The notes beneath the pieces were generated by a model. The model ran no database searches, was not told the origin of the DNA, and saw only the letters and a program-made list of their open reading frames with translations. The translations under genes and the position numbers were made by a program. A stretch of 35,305 nucleotides of DNA from CAJXVY01 sp965657575. GTDB lineage: Bacteria; Actinomycetota; Actinomycetes; Actinomycetales; Microbacteriaceae. The stretch's first letter is position 1. The number at the start of each line of letters is the position of its first letter. The stretch covers positions 1-35,305 of the forward strand of contig CBFHOK010000013.1 in the NCBI GenBank assembly GCA_965657575.1. Reading direction: 5' to 3'. Below are positions 6,802-13,468 of this stretch, in pieces.

Positions 6802-7043
6802 CCTAGTTCCTTTTTGACTTCTTCCCAGCTTTTCCAATCTGGATTTGGATCCATTTTGGATTCGACGATTGCCAAACGGTCTTCTAGGTCTTCGATGTAA
6901 TCGAGCAGCTCTTCGTATTTCATGGACTCGACGATAGTTACTGCTGGTTTGCCGTGCTTCAAGATTTCCACAGCCTCTGTTTGGGCAAGTTGGATTACCT
7001 CGTTGAAGTTTGCTCTTGCTTCGGAAACTGAGTATTTAGCCAT
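6780..7043 (-). CDS. Phd/YefM-family antitoxin
   Basis: The 87-residue protein begins MAKYSVSEARANFNEVIQLA, the conserved Phd/YefM N-terminal strand-helix that binds DNA, followed by VEILKHGKPAVTIV. It ends in an acidic, probably flexible toxin-binding region (LLDYIEDLEDRLAIVESK). It should neutralise the RelE-like toxin encoded immediately downstream and repress the operon. The ATG is preferred over a TTG six codons upstream because family members start at MAxYSVSEAR. TGTACA-type operator sequences lie 9-37 bases upstream of the start. Confidence 0.88.
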   Translation of the reverse strand: MAKYSVSEARANFNEVIQLAQTEAVEILKHGKPAVTIVESMKYEELLDYIEDLEDRLAIVESKMDPNPDWKSWEEVKKELGWQKPTP

Positions 7044-7050
7044 GTGACAA

Positions 7051-7079
7051 GTGTACGACAAAATTTAATTTTGTGTACA
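7051..7079. promoter_or_regulatory. YefM-type operator with TGTACA motifs and a perfect dyad
   Basis: Just upstream of the antitoxin start lie TGTACG (7052-7057) and TGTACA (7074-7079), 22 bases apart or about two helix turns. Between them is a perfect palindrome with 8-base arms ACAAAATT/AATTTTGT around one base (7058-7074). TGTACA is the known core of YefM operators in E. coli, so autoregulation by the antitoxin is the likely role. The A/T-rich centre may include the -10 region. Confidence 0.7.
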
Positions 7080-7086
7080 AAAATTA

Positions 7087-7500
7087 TTACGCGTTTACTT
7101 CCAAACCTGTTGGTAGTTGCTCGTCTTTTAGCTGCATCCACTCTTCATCTGAATACATCCTTGACCGGGTTAGGAACCTCATTCCTTCTGGTGCTTCAAG
7201 ACTGAATCCTGAACCTCTTCCTGGGATTGCATCAATTGTTAGGTGGGTGTGCTTCCAGTATTCAAACTGTTCTGCACTCATCCAGAACTGAATCTTTCCG
7301 GGAACGCCCTCTACTTCCAATTCTCCGAGCATGACGTCGCTACCACCGGTTCTAAATTCTCCTGCTGTGTAGCACATAGGTGCTGATCCATCACAGCATC
7401 CACCTGACTGGTGAAACATCAAACCTGTTCCGTGACGGTTTGCTAGTTTTCGCATGAGCTCCATTGCGGTCTCTGTGAACTCAACTCTGTTTGGCTTCAT
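7087..7500 (-). CDS. DUF779 family protein
   Basis: This 137-residue protein is a DUF779 member, recognised by GLMFHQSGGCCDGSAPMC, GKIQFWMSAEQFEYWKHT and DAIPGRGSGFSLEAPEG. The paired cysteines and the later cysteine could bind a metal, but the function is unknown. DUF779 genes commonly sit beside exaC-like aldehyde dehydrogenases, and here one lies about 1 kb upstream on the same strand with pirin between. An AAAGGAG precedes the ATG by six bases, a strong ribosome site. Its 3' end lies next to the toxin-antitoxin operator. Confidence 0.87.
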   Translation of the reverse strand: MKPNRVEFTETAMELMRKLANRHGTGLMFHQSGGCCDGSAPMCYTAGEFRTGGSDVMLGELEVEGVPGKIQFWMSAEQFEYWKHTHLTIDAIPGRGSGFSLEAPEGMRFLTRSRMYSDEEWMQLKDEQLPTGLEVNA

Positions 7501-7536
7501 GGTTGTCTCCTTTGACTCCTCTCAGCATAAAACAAT

Positions 7537-8448
7537 TTAGCCCTGTTGACCACGGCCTCTTAGTTGAACATTTGGCATCTCTGGTGCTGGGATCCAGCTT
7601 CCGACTTCATCTTCGAAAACACCGAAGTAATCGCTACCCGTTTGGCGGTTCTCTTCGTCATTCCACATAGCCCGCATCTGCTCGATTTCAGCGTGAGAGC
7701 GAGCTATAAAGTTCCACCACATAACCAACTGCTCTTTGAATGGCTCACCACCAATTAGCACTAATTTGGTTTTGGTTTTCACTGAGATCTTTATCTCCGA
7801 CTGACCTGTTTCAAAATAAACAAGTTCAGCCTCCCGAACTTTTTCACCTTCTGGTTCGTAATCACCTTCAACCAACATCAGCCCGTGTTCGAACTCAGGG
7901 TTTACTTCCAAAACATGCTCCCCTGGCTGAAGTTCAATTTCAGCTGCCACAAGCTTTGAATAAAGCTTGGCTGGTGAGCTAACACCCATAAGTTCTCCCA
8001 TAAACACCTTCAGCTTCATGCCCTCTTCGGCTAGCTCTGGGTTGTTGGCAACATGCTCAAAGCTTGGGTTTGTTTGACGGTCTTTATCTTCAAGTGCTAC
8101 CCAGAGTTGAATTCCGTGCAGTCTTCCTTGAGTTTTCTTGGATAGCTCGCTATGAGAAATACCCTTGCCTGCGGTCATGAGGTTTAGCTGACCTGGTTTT
8201 ATTAGCTGGACGCTACCGATTGAATCTCTGTGTTCAACTTCACCTTCAAATAACCAGGTGACGGTTTGCAGACCCGTATGAGGATGGGCTGCAACCACCA
8301 TGGCTTCTGTTTGATCGGTTGGGCCGAAGTAATCAACAAAACAGAATGCCCCAATTGTCCTTAGCTTTCTGTTGGGGATTGTCCGCCTCACCTCGATGTT
8401 TACTCGAGTGTTGAGCTTCACACTCCGAGTTTCCAAGATTTGAGACAT
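7537..8448 (-). CDS. Pirin family protein
   Basis: A 303-residue bicupin pirin. The first cupin has FGPTDQTEAM and AHPHTGLQTVTWLFEGEVEH, and GISHSEL follows. Together these give the His-x-His and His-x-Glu iron ligands of pirins. The C-terminal cupin is less conserved, ending in EMPNVQLRGRG. Some pirins act as quercetinases or redox-sensing cofactors; the role here is unknown. It lies between the aldehyde dehydrogenase and DUF779 genes on the same strand, separated from the former by a strong hairpin, so its expression may be partly independent. The start has no obvious ribosome site. Confidence 0.9.
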   Translation of the reverse strand: MSQILETRSVKLNTRVNIEVRRTIPNRKLRTIGAFCFVDYFGPTDQTEAMVVAAHPHTGLQTVTWLFEGEVEHRDSIGSVQLIKPGQLNLMTAGKGISHSELSKKTQGRLHGIQLWVALEDKDRQTNPSFEHVANNPELAEEGMKLKVFMGELMGVSSPAKLYSKLVAAEIELQPGEHVLEVNPEFEHGLMLVEGDYEPEGEKVREAELVYFETGQSEIKISVKTKTKLVLIGGEPFKEQLVMWWNFIARSHAEIEQMRAMWNDEENRQTGSDYFGVFEDEVGSWIPAPEMPNVQLRGRGQQG

Positions 8449-8463
8449 AGGAATTTAAACTAG

Positions 8464-8498
8464 CAAACCGGCCAGCATGTTCCAAGCTGGCCGGTTTG
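8464..8498 (-). terminator. Perfect 13-bp hairpin after the aldehyde dehydrogenase gene
   Basis: Arms CAAACCGGCCAGC (8464-8476) and GCTGGCCGGTTTG (8486-8498) pair perfectly around a nine-base loop, 17 bases beyond the aldehyde dehydrogenase stop. Only a broken T-tract follows on the minus strand, so it may be a partial terminator, or an mRNA stabiliser between this gene and pirin. Confidence 0.65.
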
Positions 8499-8515
8499 TG
8501 ATCGATGGCTAGTTT

Positions 8516-10039
8516 TTAGAAGAAACCAAGCTTTGATTCGCTGTAGCTGACCAAGAGGTTCTTGGTCTGCTGGTAGTGATCCAACATCATCTTGTGGTTC
8601 TCGCGACCAATACCGGATGACTTGTAACCACCGAAGGCAGCGTGTGCTGGGTAGTCGTGGTAGCAGTTGGTCCAAACACGTCCAGCCTGAATCGTGCGTC
8701 CTGCACGGTAGGCGGTGTTGATGTTTCTGGTCCAAACACCAGCTCCCAAACCATAGAGAGTGTCATTGGCAATCTCCATTGCGTGGTCGTGACCATCAAA
8801 CTTGGTCACCGCCAACACTGGTCCGAAGATCTCCTCCTGGAACAGTCTCATTGAGTTCTGTCCCTCGAACACTGTTGGCTGAATGTAGTAACCATCTGTT
8901 AGGTCACCACCGAGGTCAGTTCTCTCACCACCGGTGAGCAACTTAGCTCCCTCTTGCTTTCCAATGTCGATGTAGCTGAGGATTTTCTCCATTTGGTCAT
9001 TTGAAGCCTGCGCACCAATCATGGTGTCGGTGTCTAGCGGGTTGCCCTGCTTGACTGCCTCTGTCCGCTTTAGAGCATCTCCTAGGAACTTGTCATAGAT
9101 CGGTGCGTCGATAAGTGCACGTGAAGGACAGGTGCAGACCTCACCCTGGTTTAGGGCAAACATGGTGAAACCTTCTAGACACTTGTCATAGAAAGCGTCA
9201 TCCTGGTCAGCAATGTCGCGGTAGAACACGTTAGGTGATTTTCCACCAAGCTCCAGTGTTACAGGAATGATGTTGTCCGCTGCATACTGCATGATCAATC
9301 GACCGGTTGTTGTCTCACCCGTGAAAGCAATCTTTGCAATTCGACGAGATGAAGCAAGAGGCTTACCTGCCTCAACACCAAATCCGTTGACGATGTTTAC
9401 AACACCTGCAGGTAGCAGATCTGCGATTAGTTCCATTAGGTACAAAATGCTGACAGGTGTCTGCTCAGCGGGCTTTAGAACAACACAGTTTCCTGCGGCA
9501 AGAGCTGGAGCAAGCTTCCAGGTGGCCATCAAGATTGGGAAGTTCCAAGGAATGATCTGACCAACAACACCCAGTGGCTCGTGGAACTGGTAGCTCACGG
9601 TGTCATGGTTCAGTTCTCCCATGGTTCCCTCTTGGGCGCGAATCACGCCTGCGAAGTAGCGGAAGTGATCAATTGCTAGTGGAATGTCAGCAGCAAGAGT
9701 TTCTCTAACTGGCTTTCCGTTTTCCCAACATTCGGCAACAGCGATTTCCTCCAGATGCTGCTCCATGCGGTCGGCGATCTTGTTGAGCATGACTGATCTC
9801 TCAGTTGGTGAGCTCTTGCCGAATGAGACAGCCGCAGCGTGGGCTGCGTCTAGAGCCTTGTCGATATCGGCGGCGTTTCCTCGAGCTACTTCACAAAACA
9901 CCTTGCCGTTTACCGGGCTTACGTTTTCGAAGTATTCTCCAGATGATGGGGCAACGTATTCTCCGTTGATCCAGTGGTCATATCTTGAGCGGTATTCCAT
10001 TACCGCGCCGGCTTGGCCGGGTTGTGCATAAACAGTCAT
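8516..10039 (-). CDS. NAD-dependent aldehyde dehydrogenase (ExaC/AldA-like)
   Basis: This approximately 507-residue protein belongs to the aldehyde dehydrogenase superfamily, close to ExaC-type acetaldehyde dehydrogenases. Hallmarks are GQIIPWNFPILMATWKLAPA, VVLKPAEQTPVS, FTGETTTGR, the catalytic-glutamate motif TLELGGKSPN, and the nucleophile region NQGEVCTCPSRALI. It would oxidise short aldehydes to acids in the cytoplasm. AAAGGAG lies six bases before the second ATG (10039) and three before the first (10042), which favours the second. The neighbouring DUF779 gene and two alcohol dehydrogenase genes at 12.4-14.5 kb point to alcohol/aldehyde oxidation. Confidence 0.95.
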   Translation of the reverse strand: MTVYAQPGQAGAVMEYRSRYDHWINGEYVAPSSGEYFENVSPVNGKVFCEVARGNAADIDKALDAAHAAAVSFGKSSPTERSVMLNKIADRMEQHLEEIAVAECWENGKPVRETLAADIPLAIDHFRYFAGVIRAQEGTMGELNHDTVSYQFHEPLGVVGQIIPWNFPILMATWKLAPALAAGNCVVLKPAEQTPVSILYLMELIADLLPAGVVNIVNGFGVEAGKPLASSRRIAKIAFTGETTTGRLIMQYAADNIIPVTLELGGKSPNVFYRDIADQDDAFYDKCLEGFTMFALNQGEVCTCPSRALIDAPIYDKFLGDALKRTEAVKQGNPLDTDTMIGAQASNDQMEKILSYIDIGKQEGAKLLTGGERTDLGGDLTDGYYIQPTVFEGQNSMRLFQEEIFGPVLAVTKFDGHDHAMEIANDTLYGLGAGVWTRNINTAYRAGRTIQAGRVWTNCYHDYPAHAAFGGYKSSGIGRENHKMMLDHYQQTKNLLVSYSESKLGFF

Positions 10040-10069
10040 CATTGACTCCTTTACTAACTCCGTATTTCC

Positions 10070-10085
10070 CTAATTTCGAAGTTAG
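10070..10085. promoter_or_regulatory. Imperfect dyad upstream of the aldehyde dehydrogenase gene
   Basis: CTAATTTCGAAGTTAG is a 16-base inverted repeat with seven of eight arm positions matching, about 30 bases upstream of the aldehyde dehydrogenase start. It could be a regulator binding site. The evidence is symmetry and position only. Confidence 0.35.
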
Positions 10086-10155
10086 ATTGACTGTAAGTGT
10101 TGTTGTTGAAAATGTTTAGGGGTAAGCGTTCGAACTATCCCGTAGCCCATCTTGG

Positions 10156-10187
10156 GGACAGGTAACCACCTGTACTTATGGACAGGT
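10156..10187. promoter_or_regulatory. GGACAGGT operator cluster between divergent genes
   Basis: GGACAGGT occurs twice in direct orientation (10156-10163 and 10180-10187, 24 bases apart). An inverted ACCTGT (10168-10173) forms a perfect ACAGGT-4-ACCTGT palindrome with the first copy. The second copy overlaps the putative -35 TGGACA (10179-10184) of the response regulator gene. This looks like a binding site array, perhaps for the regulator itself. Confidence 0.5.
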
Positions 10188-10214
10188 GAGGGGTTTTATG
10201 CCTATCCTTTGATT
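10179..10214 (+). promoter_or_regulatory. Putative leaderless promoter of the response regulator gene
   Basis: TGGACA (10179-10184), an 18-base spacer and TATCCT (10203-10208) are followed by six bases and then the ATG at 10215. No ribosome site is present, so the transcript probably begins at the start codon. Confidence 0.5.
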
Positions 10215-10895
10215 ATGGCTTCTCGAGACGATGTCGCTCGAGGTCTGCGAGCCCCCTCGGCAGAGACCAGGGTTGTGGTCGCAGACCGAACTGTTATTGC
10301 CCGAGTTGGCATCAGATCCATTTTGGAAAGATCTTCATCAACCGCCGTTGTTGCTGAGGCTGCCAGCTATGAAGCGACATTGATGGCGGTTGATGAGCAC
10401 GCTCCAGATGTTTTGGTGATTGATTTAGACCTAGGTGATGACACCACAAAAGGATTGAATCTTTGTGAAGAGATCAGTGAGAAATACGGTGAGAAGACAA
10501 AGATTCTGGTGATGGCTAGAACTCTCAGCGAGTTTGTTTTAGTAGAGGCACTAAGACGCGGAGCGAGTGGTTTTTTGATTAAAGACCAGGTCAACGTTGA
10601 TGAATTACAAAAAGCCGTCAAACAGGTTCAGCACGGAGAGACAGTTTTAGGTTCAGGGGTTAGTGGTTTATTGGCCAAAAGTGTTGGTGCCAGAACAAAC
10701 GTTGAACCACTGAGTGATCGAGAACTGGAAGTATTGAGACTGGTGGGTGAGGGGTTAGGAAATAAAGAGATAGCCAGCAAGCTGTTTATTTCTGAATCAA
10801 CCGTGAAGTTTCACGTTCACAACATTTGTGTGAAGTTCAATTGCACCAAGCGAACAGAGGTTATCCACAAAGCCACCCAAGCGGGTGTCCTCTAG
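10215..10895 (+). CDS. LuxR/NarL-type response regulator with altered receiver
   Basis: The 226-residue protein has an N-terminal receiver domain (about residues 18-135) and a C-terminal LuxR helix-turn-helix with LSDRELEVLRLVGEGLGNKE and ISESTVKFHVHNI. The predicted phosphoacceptor D70 (VLVIDLDLG) and the conserved lysine K123 (FLIKD) are present. The acidic pair is only half kept (ADRT: D24 then R25 where Asp/Glu is usual), and the usual Thr/Ser switch position appears to be A101. No histidine kinase gene adjoins it. It is divergent from the aldehyde dehydrogenase gene and is a candidate regulator of it. The start at 10215 is chosen because no coding likeness or ribosome site supports the longer TTG form. 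Confidence 0.87.
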   Translation: MASRDDVARGLRAPSAETRVVVADRTVIARVGIRSILERSSSTAVVAEAASYEATLMAVDEHAPDVLVIDLDLGDDTTKGLNLCEEISEKYGEKTKILVMARTLSEFVLVEALRRGASGFLIKDQVNVDELQKAVKQVQHGETVLGSGVSGLLAKSVGARTNVEPLSDRELEVLRLVGEGLGNKEIASKLFISESTVKFHVHNICVKFNCTKRTEVIHKATQAGVL

Positions 10896-11104
10896 CGGTC
10901 TTCGTCTAGATCGACTTCGCGCTCGTCTTCGTAGCTGGTTGGTTTTTCAACGCTATCTGCCCAGCGGTCAACAAACTCTTCTGTCTCATCCCCGCTTGAA
11001 CTTTTCAGTTCTGCCTCGAGCGCGTTGTAATCGGTGTCCGGGCTGTAATACTTCAGCTCCCGAGCCACCTTCGTGTGCTTAGCTTTTTGACGTCCTCGAC
11101 CCAA
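10892..11104 (-). CDS. DUF3073 family protein
   Basis: A 70-residue charged protein matching the actinobacterial DUF3073 family: LGRGRQKAKHTKVARELKYY near the start, then SPDTDYNALEAEL and an acidic tail rich in Glu and Asp. The function is unknown. The start is a TTG six bases after AGGGG; it replaces the ATG/GTG with which most homologues begin their GRGRQKAK segment, and a longer upstream form has no family support. The gene converges on the response regulator gene with a four-base overlap of the ends. Confidence 0.85.
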   Translation of the reverse strand: MGRGRQKAKHTKVARELKYYSPDTDYNALEAELKSSSGDETEEFVDRWADSVEKPTSYEDEREVDLDEDR

Positions 11105-11140
11105 TTCGAGCCCCTTACAAAACAATCCTGGCGAACAGAC

Positions 11141-11165
11141 TACCGCAAGCTAGAAACTAGCGGTA
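11141..11165. terminator. Hairpin at the end of the crcB pair
   Basis: TACCGC (11141-11146) and GCGGTA (11160-11165) pair perfectly, with a further short TAG/CTA pairing inside. The structure spans the stop codon of the downstream crcB gene. No T-run follows on either strand, so it is at best a weak terminator or an mRNA 3' structure. Confidence 0.3.
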
Positions 11166-11536
11166 ATTACTAATAAACCTGTTAGGGGTATAAAAATGTT
11201 CCCAGCTGCGGTAAAAATCATTTGCATCATTCTTCCGCGTTGGAAATAAAACACCAATTCCCCGGCCATGGTGCTAAAAGTACTTAGCCCACCGGCGAAT
11301 CCCGCCACCAAAAGTGCACTCACCCAGGCAACTGATGACTCGGCTGGATAAAACGCAAACCAGAAACCAATGAACACCACGGCAATTGTGTTCACCAATA
11401 GTGTTCCCCAGGGGAGCAAGCCCTTCCAGTTTGTGACACTGGCCCTGACAACACTTGCAATACCGCCCAGGATTCCAATGCCGATTACTACCGCAATCGC
11501 GAATAGCGGGTTTTCAGGAAGGGTTGATTCAATCAA
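11150..11536 (-). CDS. crcB: CrcB/Fluc fluoride channel subunit (second of pair)
   Basis: A 128-residue four-helix membrane protein of the CrcB/Fluc family, which exports fluoride as an antiparallel dimer. Visible hallmarks are GTLLVNTIAVVFIGF (pore asparagine) and GFAGGLSTFSTMAGE (the phenylalanine box and the sodium-site region). In many Gram-positive bacteria two CrcB genes are tandem and act as a heterodimer, and this matches: its start overlaps the stop of the other subunit by four bases. The STFSTM motif is closer to the family consensus than in the partner. No fluoride riboswitch was seen upstream of the pair. Confidence 0.9.
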   Translation of the reverse strand: MIESTLPENPLFAIAVVIGIGILGGIASVVRASVTNWKGLLPWGTLLVNTIAVVFIGFWFAFYPAESSVAWVSALLVAGFAGGLSTFSTMAGELVFYFQRGRMMQMIFTAAGNIFIPLTGLLVITASF

Positions 11537-11910
11537 GCGAATTCAACTTCTTTTTTGCGCTCAGCCAATCTTCCCTGGCGGAAGCCAATCGAGAAGGCAA
11601 TGAAGCCTGCTATCAACATTCCCCATATCCACTGATCCAGCTCAGTCTGAGCCATAAACACCGTAACTCCGCTCATGGTGGTGAATCCTCCCGCAAAACC
11701 GGTTCCCCAGAGGTTTTTGCAGCCAGATGTGAAATAGGGGTGACGGACAGTGAGGCCCAACAGATAGGCGCCGATCAGGTTTACAACGAAAAGCGAAACT
11801 AGTTGGCCGAGTTCGTTTGGGAAATTGATGATTGCCAATTCCATGAGCATGTAGCGGGCCATCGCTCCGAGGGCGCCACCTAAAAATATGTAGCCATAAT
11901 TGCTCACCAT
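11533..11910 (-). CDS. crcB: CrcB/Fluc fluoride channel subunit (first of pair)
   Basis: This 125-residue CrcB/Fluc homologue has FLGGALGAMARYML at the N-terminus, FVVNLIGAYLLG with the pore asparagine, and GFAGGFTTMSGVTVF in place of the usual GGxTTFSTF. The phenylalanine and the second threonine of that box have become Met and Gly. The partner subunit keeps them, so the two probably form a heterodimer with non-equivalent pores. A GTG one codon upstream is an alternative start. No good ribosome site is seen. Confidence 0.88.
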   Translation of the reverse strand: MVSNYGYIFLGGALGAMARYMLMELAIINFPNELGQLVSLFVVNLIGAYLLGLTVRHPYFTSGCKNLWGTGFAGGFTTMSGVTVFMAQTELDQWIWGMLIAGFIAFSIGFRQGRLAERKKEVEFA

Positions 11911-12014
11911 CACAGCCTAGCCATGAATTAGTTCCTCGTGCATGGGTGAACTTTGGAATCATTATCTTGAAAGGCATGACTGTTTGGTTTAGTTTTTTGA
12001 CTGAGGGGGTTTGT

Positions 12015-12413
12015 ATGAAAGACGATGATTTTGCTGACTTCCGTGGGGAAAGTTATGAACACGAAGCAAGCTTTCGCTGGCCTGAGAAATTTGCTGAAAG
12101 CCAACAGCGATTTTCAAGACTTTCAAAGGATGATGCCCTACAACTTCAGAAGCTTGCCGATTGGGTAAATGAAAACCTTGTTCGATGTTTAGAGGCGGGT
12201 CTTCCGCCGCATTCGGATGAAACCCAAGAGGTTGTCGGTAAGCACTTTGTCTGGGTGAGTTCTTTTTGGGATCCAGACAAAGAGGCTTATCTGAAGCTCT
12301 CCGAGATGTATTTGGAGGACGAGCGCTATTTTGCTTTTTATGAGCGAATCCATCCTGGGTTGAGTGAATATCTATCACTTGCTATGAAAAGTTATGCCAA
12401 TTCGATGCTTTAG
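12015..12413 (+). CDS. Stand-alone TipAS-domain protein
   Basis: The 132-residue protein matches the TipAS antibiotic-recognition domain, normally the C-terminal half of the MerR-type regulator TipAL, which traps thiopeptides. Visible features are a long helical start, then HFVWVSSFWDPDKEAYLKLS, MYLEDERYFAFYERIHPGLS and a final helix ending AMKSYA. There is no MerR DNA-binding domain, as in the separately translated TipAS of Streptomyces. It may sequester a hydrophobic compound. The start is the ATG with a strong GAGGGGG five bases upstream; upstream in-frame codons have no support. Its stop is 23 bases before the first alcohol dehydrogenase ATG. Confidence 0.8.
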   Translation: MKDDDFADFRGESYEHEASFRWPEKFAESQQRFSRLSKDDALQLQKLADWVNENLVRCLEAGLPPHSDETQEVVGKHFVWVSSFWDPDKEAYLKLSEMYLEDERYFAFYERIHPGLSEYLSLAMKSYANSML

Positions 12414-12424
12414 TGGAACAGTCC

Positions 12425-12436
12425 TATAGTGAACCT
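12425..12436 (+). promoter_or_regulatory. Putative -10 of a leaderless alcohol dehydrogenase transcript
   Basis: TATAGT (12425-12430) is followed by six bases and the ATG, with no ribosome binding site. No convincing -35 hexamer is seen. Confidence 0.35.
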
Positions 12437-13468
12437 ATGACTAAAGCACTTTTACTAAATTCACCAACAGCCAAATTCGAACGCGGAGAGATTCAGCGCA
12501 GAGCTCTCAGAGCGGACGATGTTCGCCTCGAGATTCAATACTCGGGTATTTGCCATTCAGACATTCATCAGGGTCGTGAGGAGTGGTTTGAGTCCATCTT
12601 CCCGATGGTTCCAGGTCACGAGATGGTCGGAATCGTGACAGAGGTAGGCAGCGATGTCACAAAATTCAAAGTTGGTGACCGAGCCGGTGTTGGAGTTTTC
12701 ATTGACTCCTGTGGAACATGTGATTTTTGCGCGTCTGGTTATGACCAGTATTGCTCGACTGGTCGCATTGAGGCCTACAACGCCAAGGACTATGAGGGCA
12801 ATGTCACCTATGGTGGCTACTCAAATGAGATTGTTGCCAAGGAGTCCTTCACTCAGAGAGTTCCAACAAACCTGGAGATTTCTGCAACCGCTCCTTTGTT
12901 GTGTGCAGGAATTACCGTTTACTCACCACTAAAGCACTGGCAGGCGGGACCTGGAAAAAAGGTGGCCGTTATCGGTCTCGGTGGACTTGGTCATATGGCT
13001 GTCAAGTTTGCCCACGCAATGGGTGCCGATGTGACAGTCATCGGTATGAGTGAATCCAAAAAAGCCGATGCGCTTCGCATGGGAGCAAAAGACTACGTGA
13101 TTGGAACTGAGGAAAACCTAGAAAACCTGAAGTTGAATTTCGATCTCATCATCAACGCATCGAGTGCCAGTTTGGATATTGACCTGGTGCTATCAACACT
13201 TACCGTTGATGGAACGCTTGTCTATGTTGGATTACCGCCGGAGGATCAGAAATTTAGCCCATTCAGCGTTGCTGATAAGCGTCGTTCGATTGCTGGATCA
13301 AACACCGGTTCAATGGCTGAAACTCAGGAGATGCTGGATTTTTGTGGTGAACACGGAATTGTCAGTGACGTTGAAATTGTCACAGCCGACGAGGTTGACG
13401 AGGCCTGGGACAGGGTTGTTGCAAGTGATGTTCGCTACCGTTTCGTAATCGACACCTCAACCATCTAA
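12437..13468 (+). CDS. Zinc-dependent alcohol dehydrogenase (YahK/CAD type), copy 1
   Basis: A 343-residue medium-chain dehydrogenase of the cinnamyl-alcohol/YahK type, usually NADPH-dependent and active on various aldehydes. It has the catalytic zinc region GICHSDIHQGREEW and PMVPGHEMVGIV. The structural-zinc cysteines are in DSCGTCDFCASGYDQYC, and the Rossmann turn is VAVIGLGGLGHMAVK. The ATG at 12437 matches the family N-terminus (MTKALLLNSP). A GTG at 12413 overlapping the TipAS stop would add eight residues. It is followed immediately by a paralogue (TAATG junction), so the two form an operon from a tandem duplication. Confidence 0.93.
   Translation: MTKALLLNSPTAKFERGEIQRRALRADDVRLEIQYSGICHSDIHQGREEWFESIFPMVPGHEMVGIVTEVGSDVTKFKVGDRAGVGVFIDSCGTCDFCASGYDQYCSTGRIEAYNAKDYEGNVTYGGYSNEIVAKESFTQRVPTNLEISATAPLLCAGITVYSPLKHWQAGPGKKVAVIGLGGLGHMAVKFAHAMGADVTVIGMSESKKADALRMGAKDYVIGTEENLENLKLNFDLIINASSASLDIDLVLSTLTVDGTLVYVGLPPEDQKFSPFSVADKRRSIAGSNTGSMAETQEMLDFCGEHGIVSDVEIVTADEVDEAWDRVVASDVRYRFVIDTSTI

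Noticed and set aside
11911..11990. A possible fluoride riboswitch before the crcB pair
   Set aside because: The conserved fluoride riboswitch elements could not be found in the leader on the minus strand.
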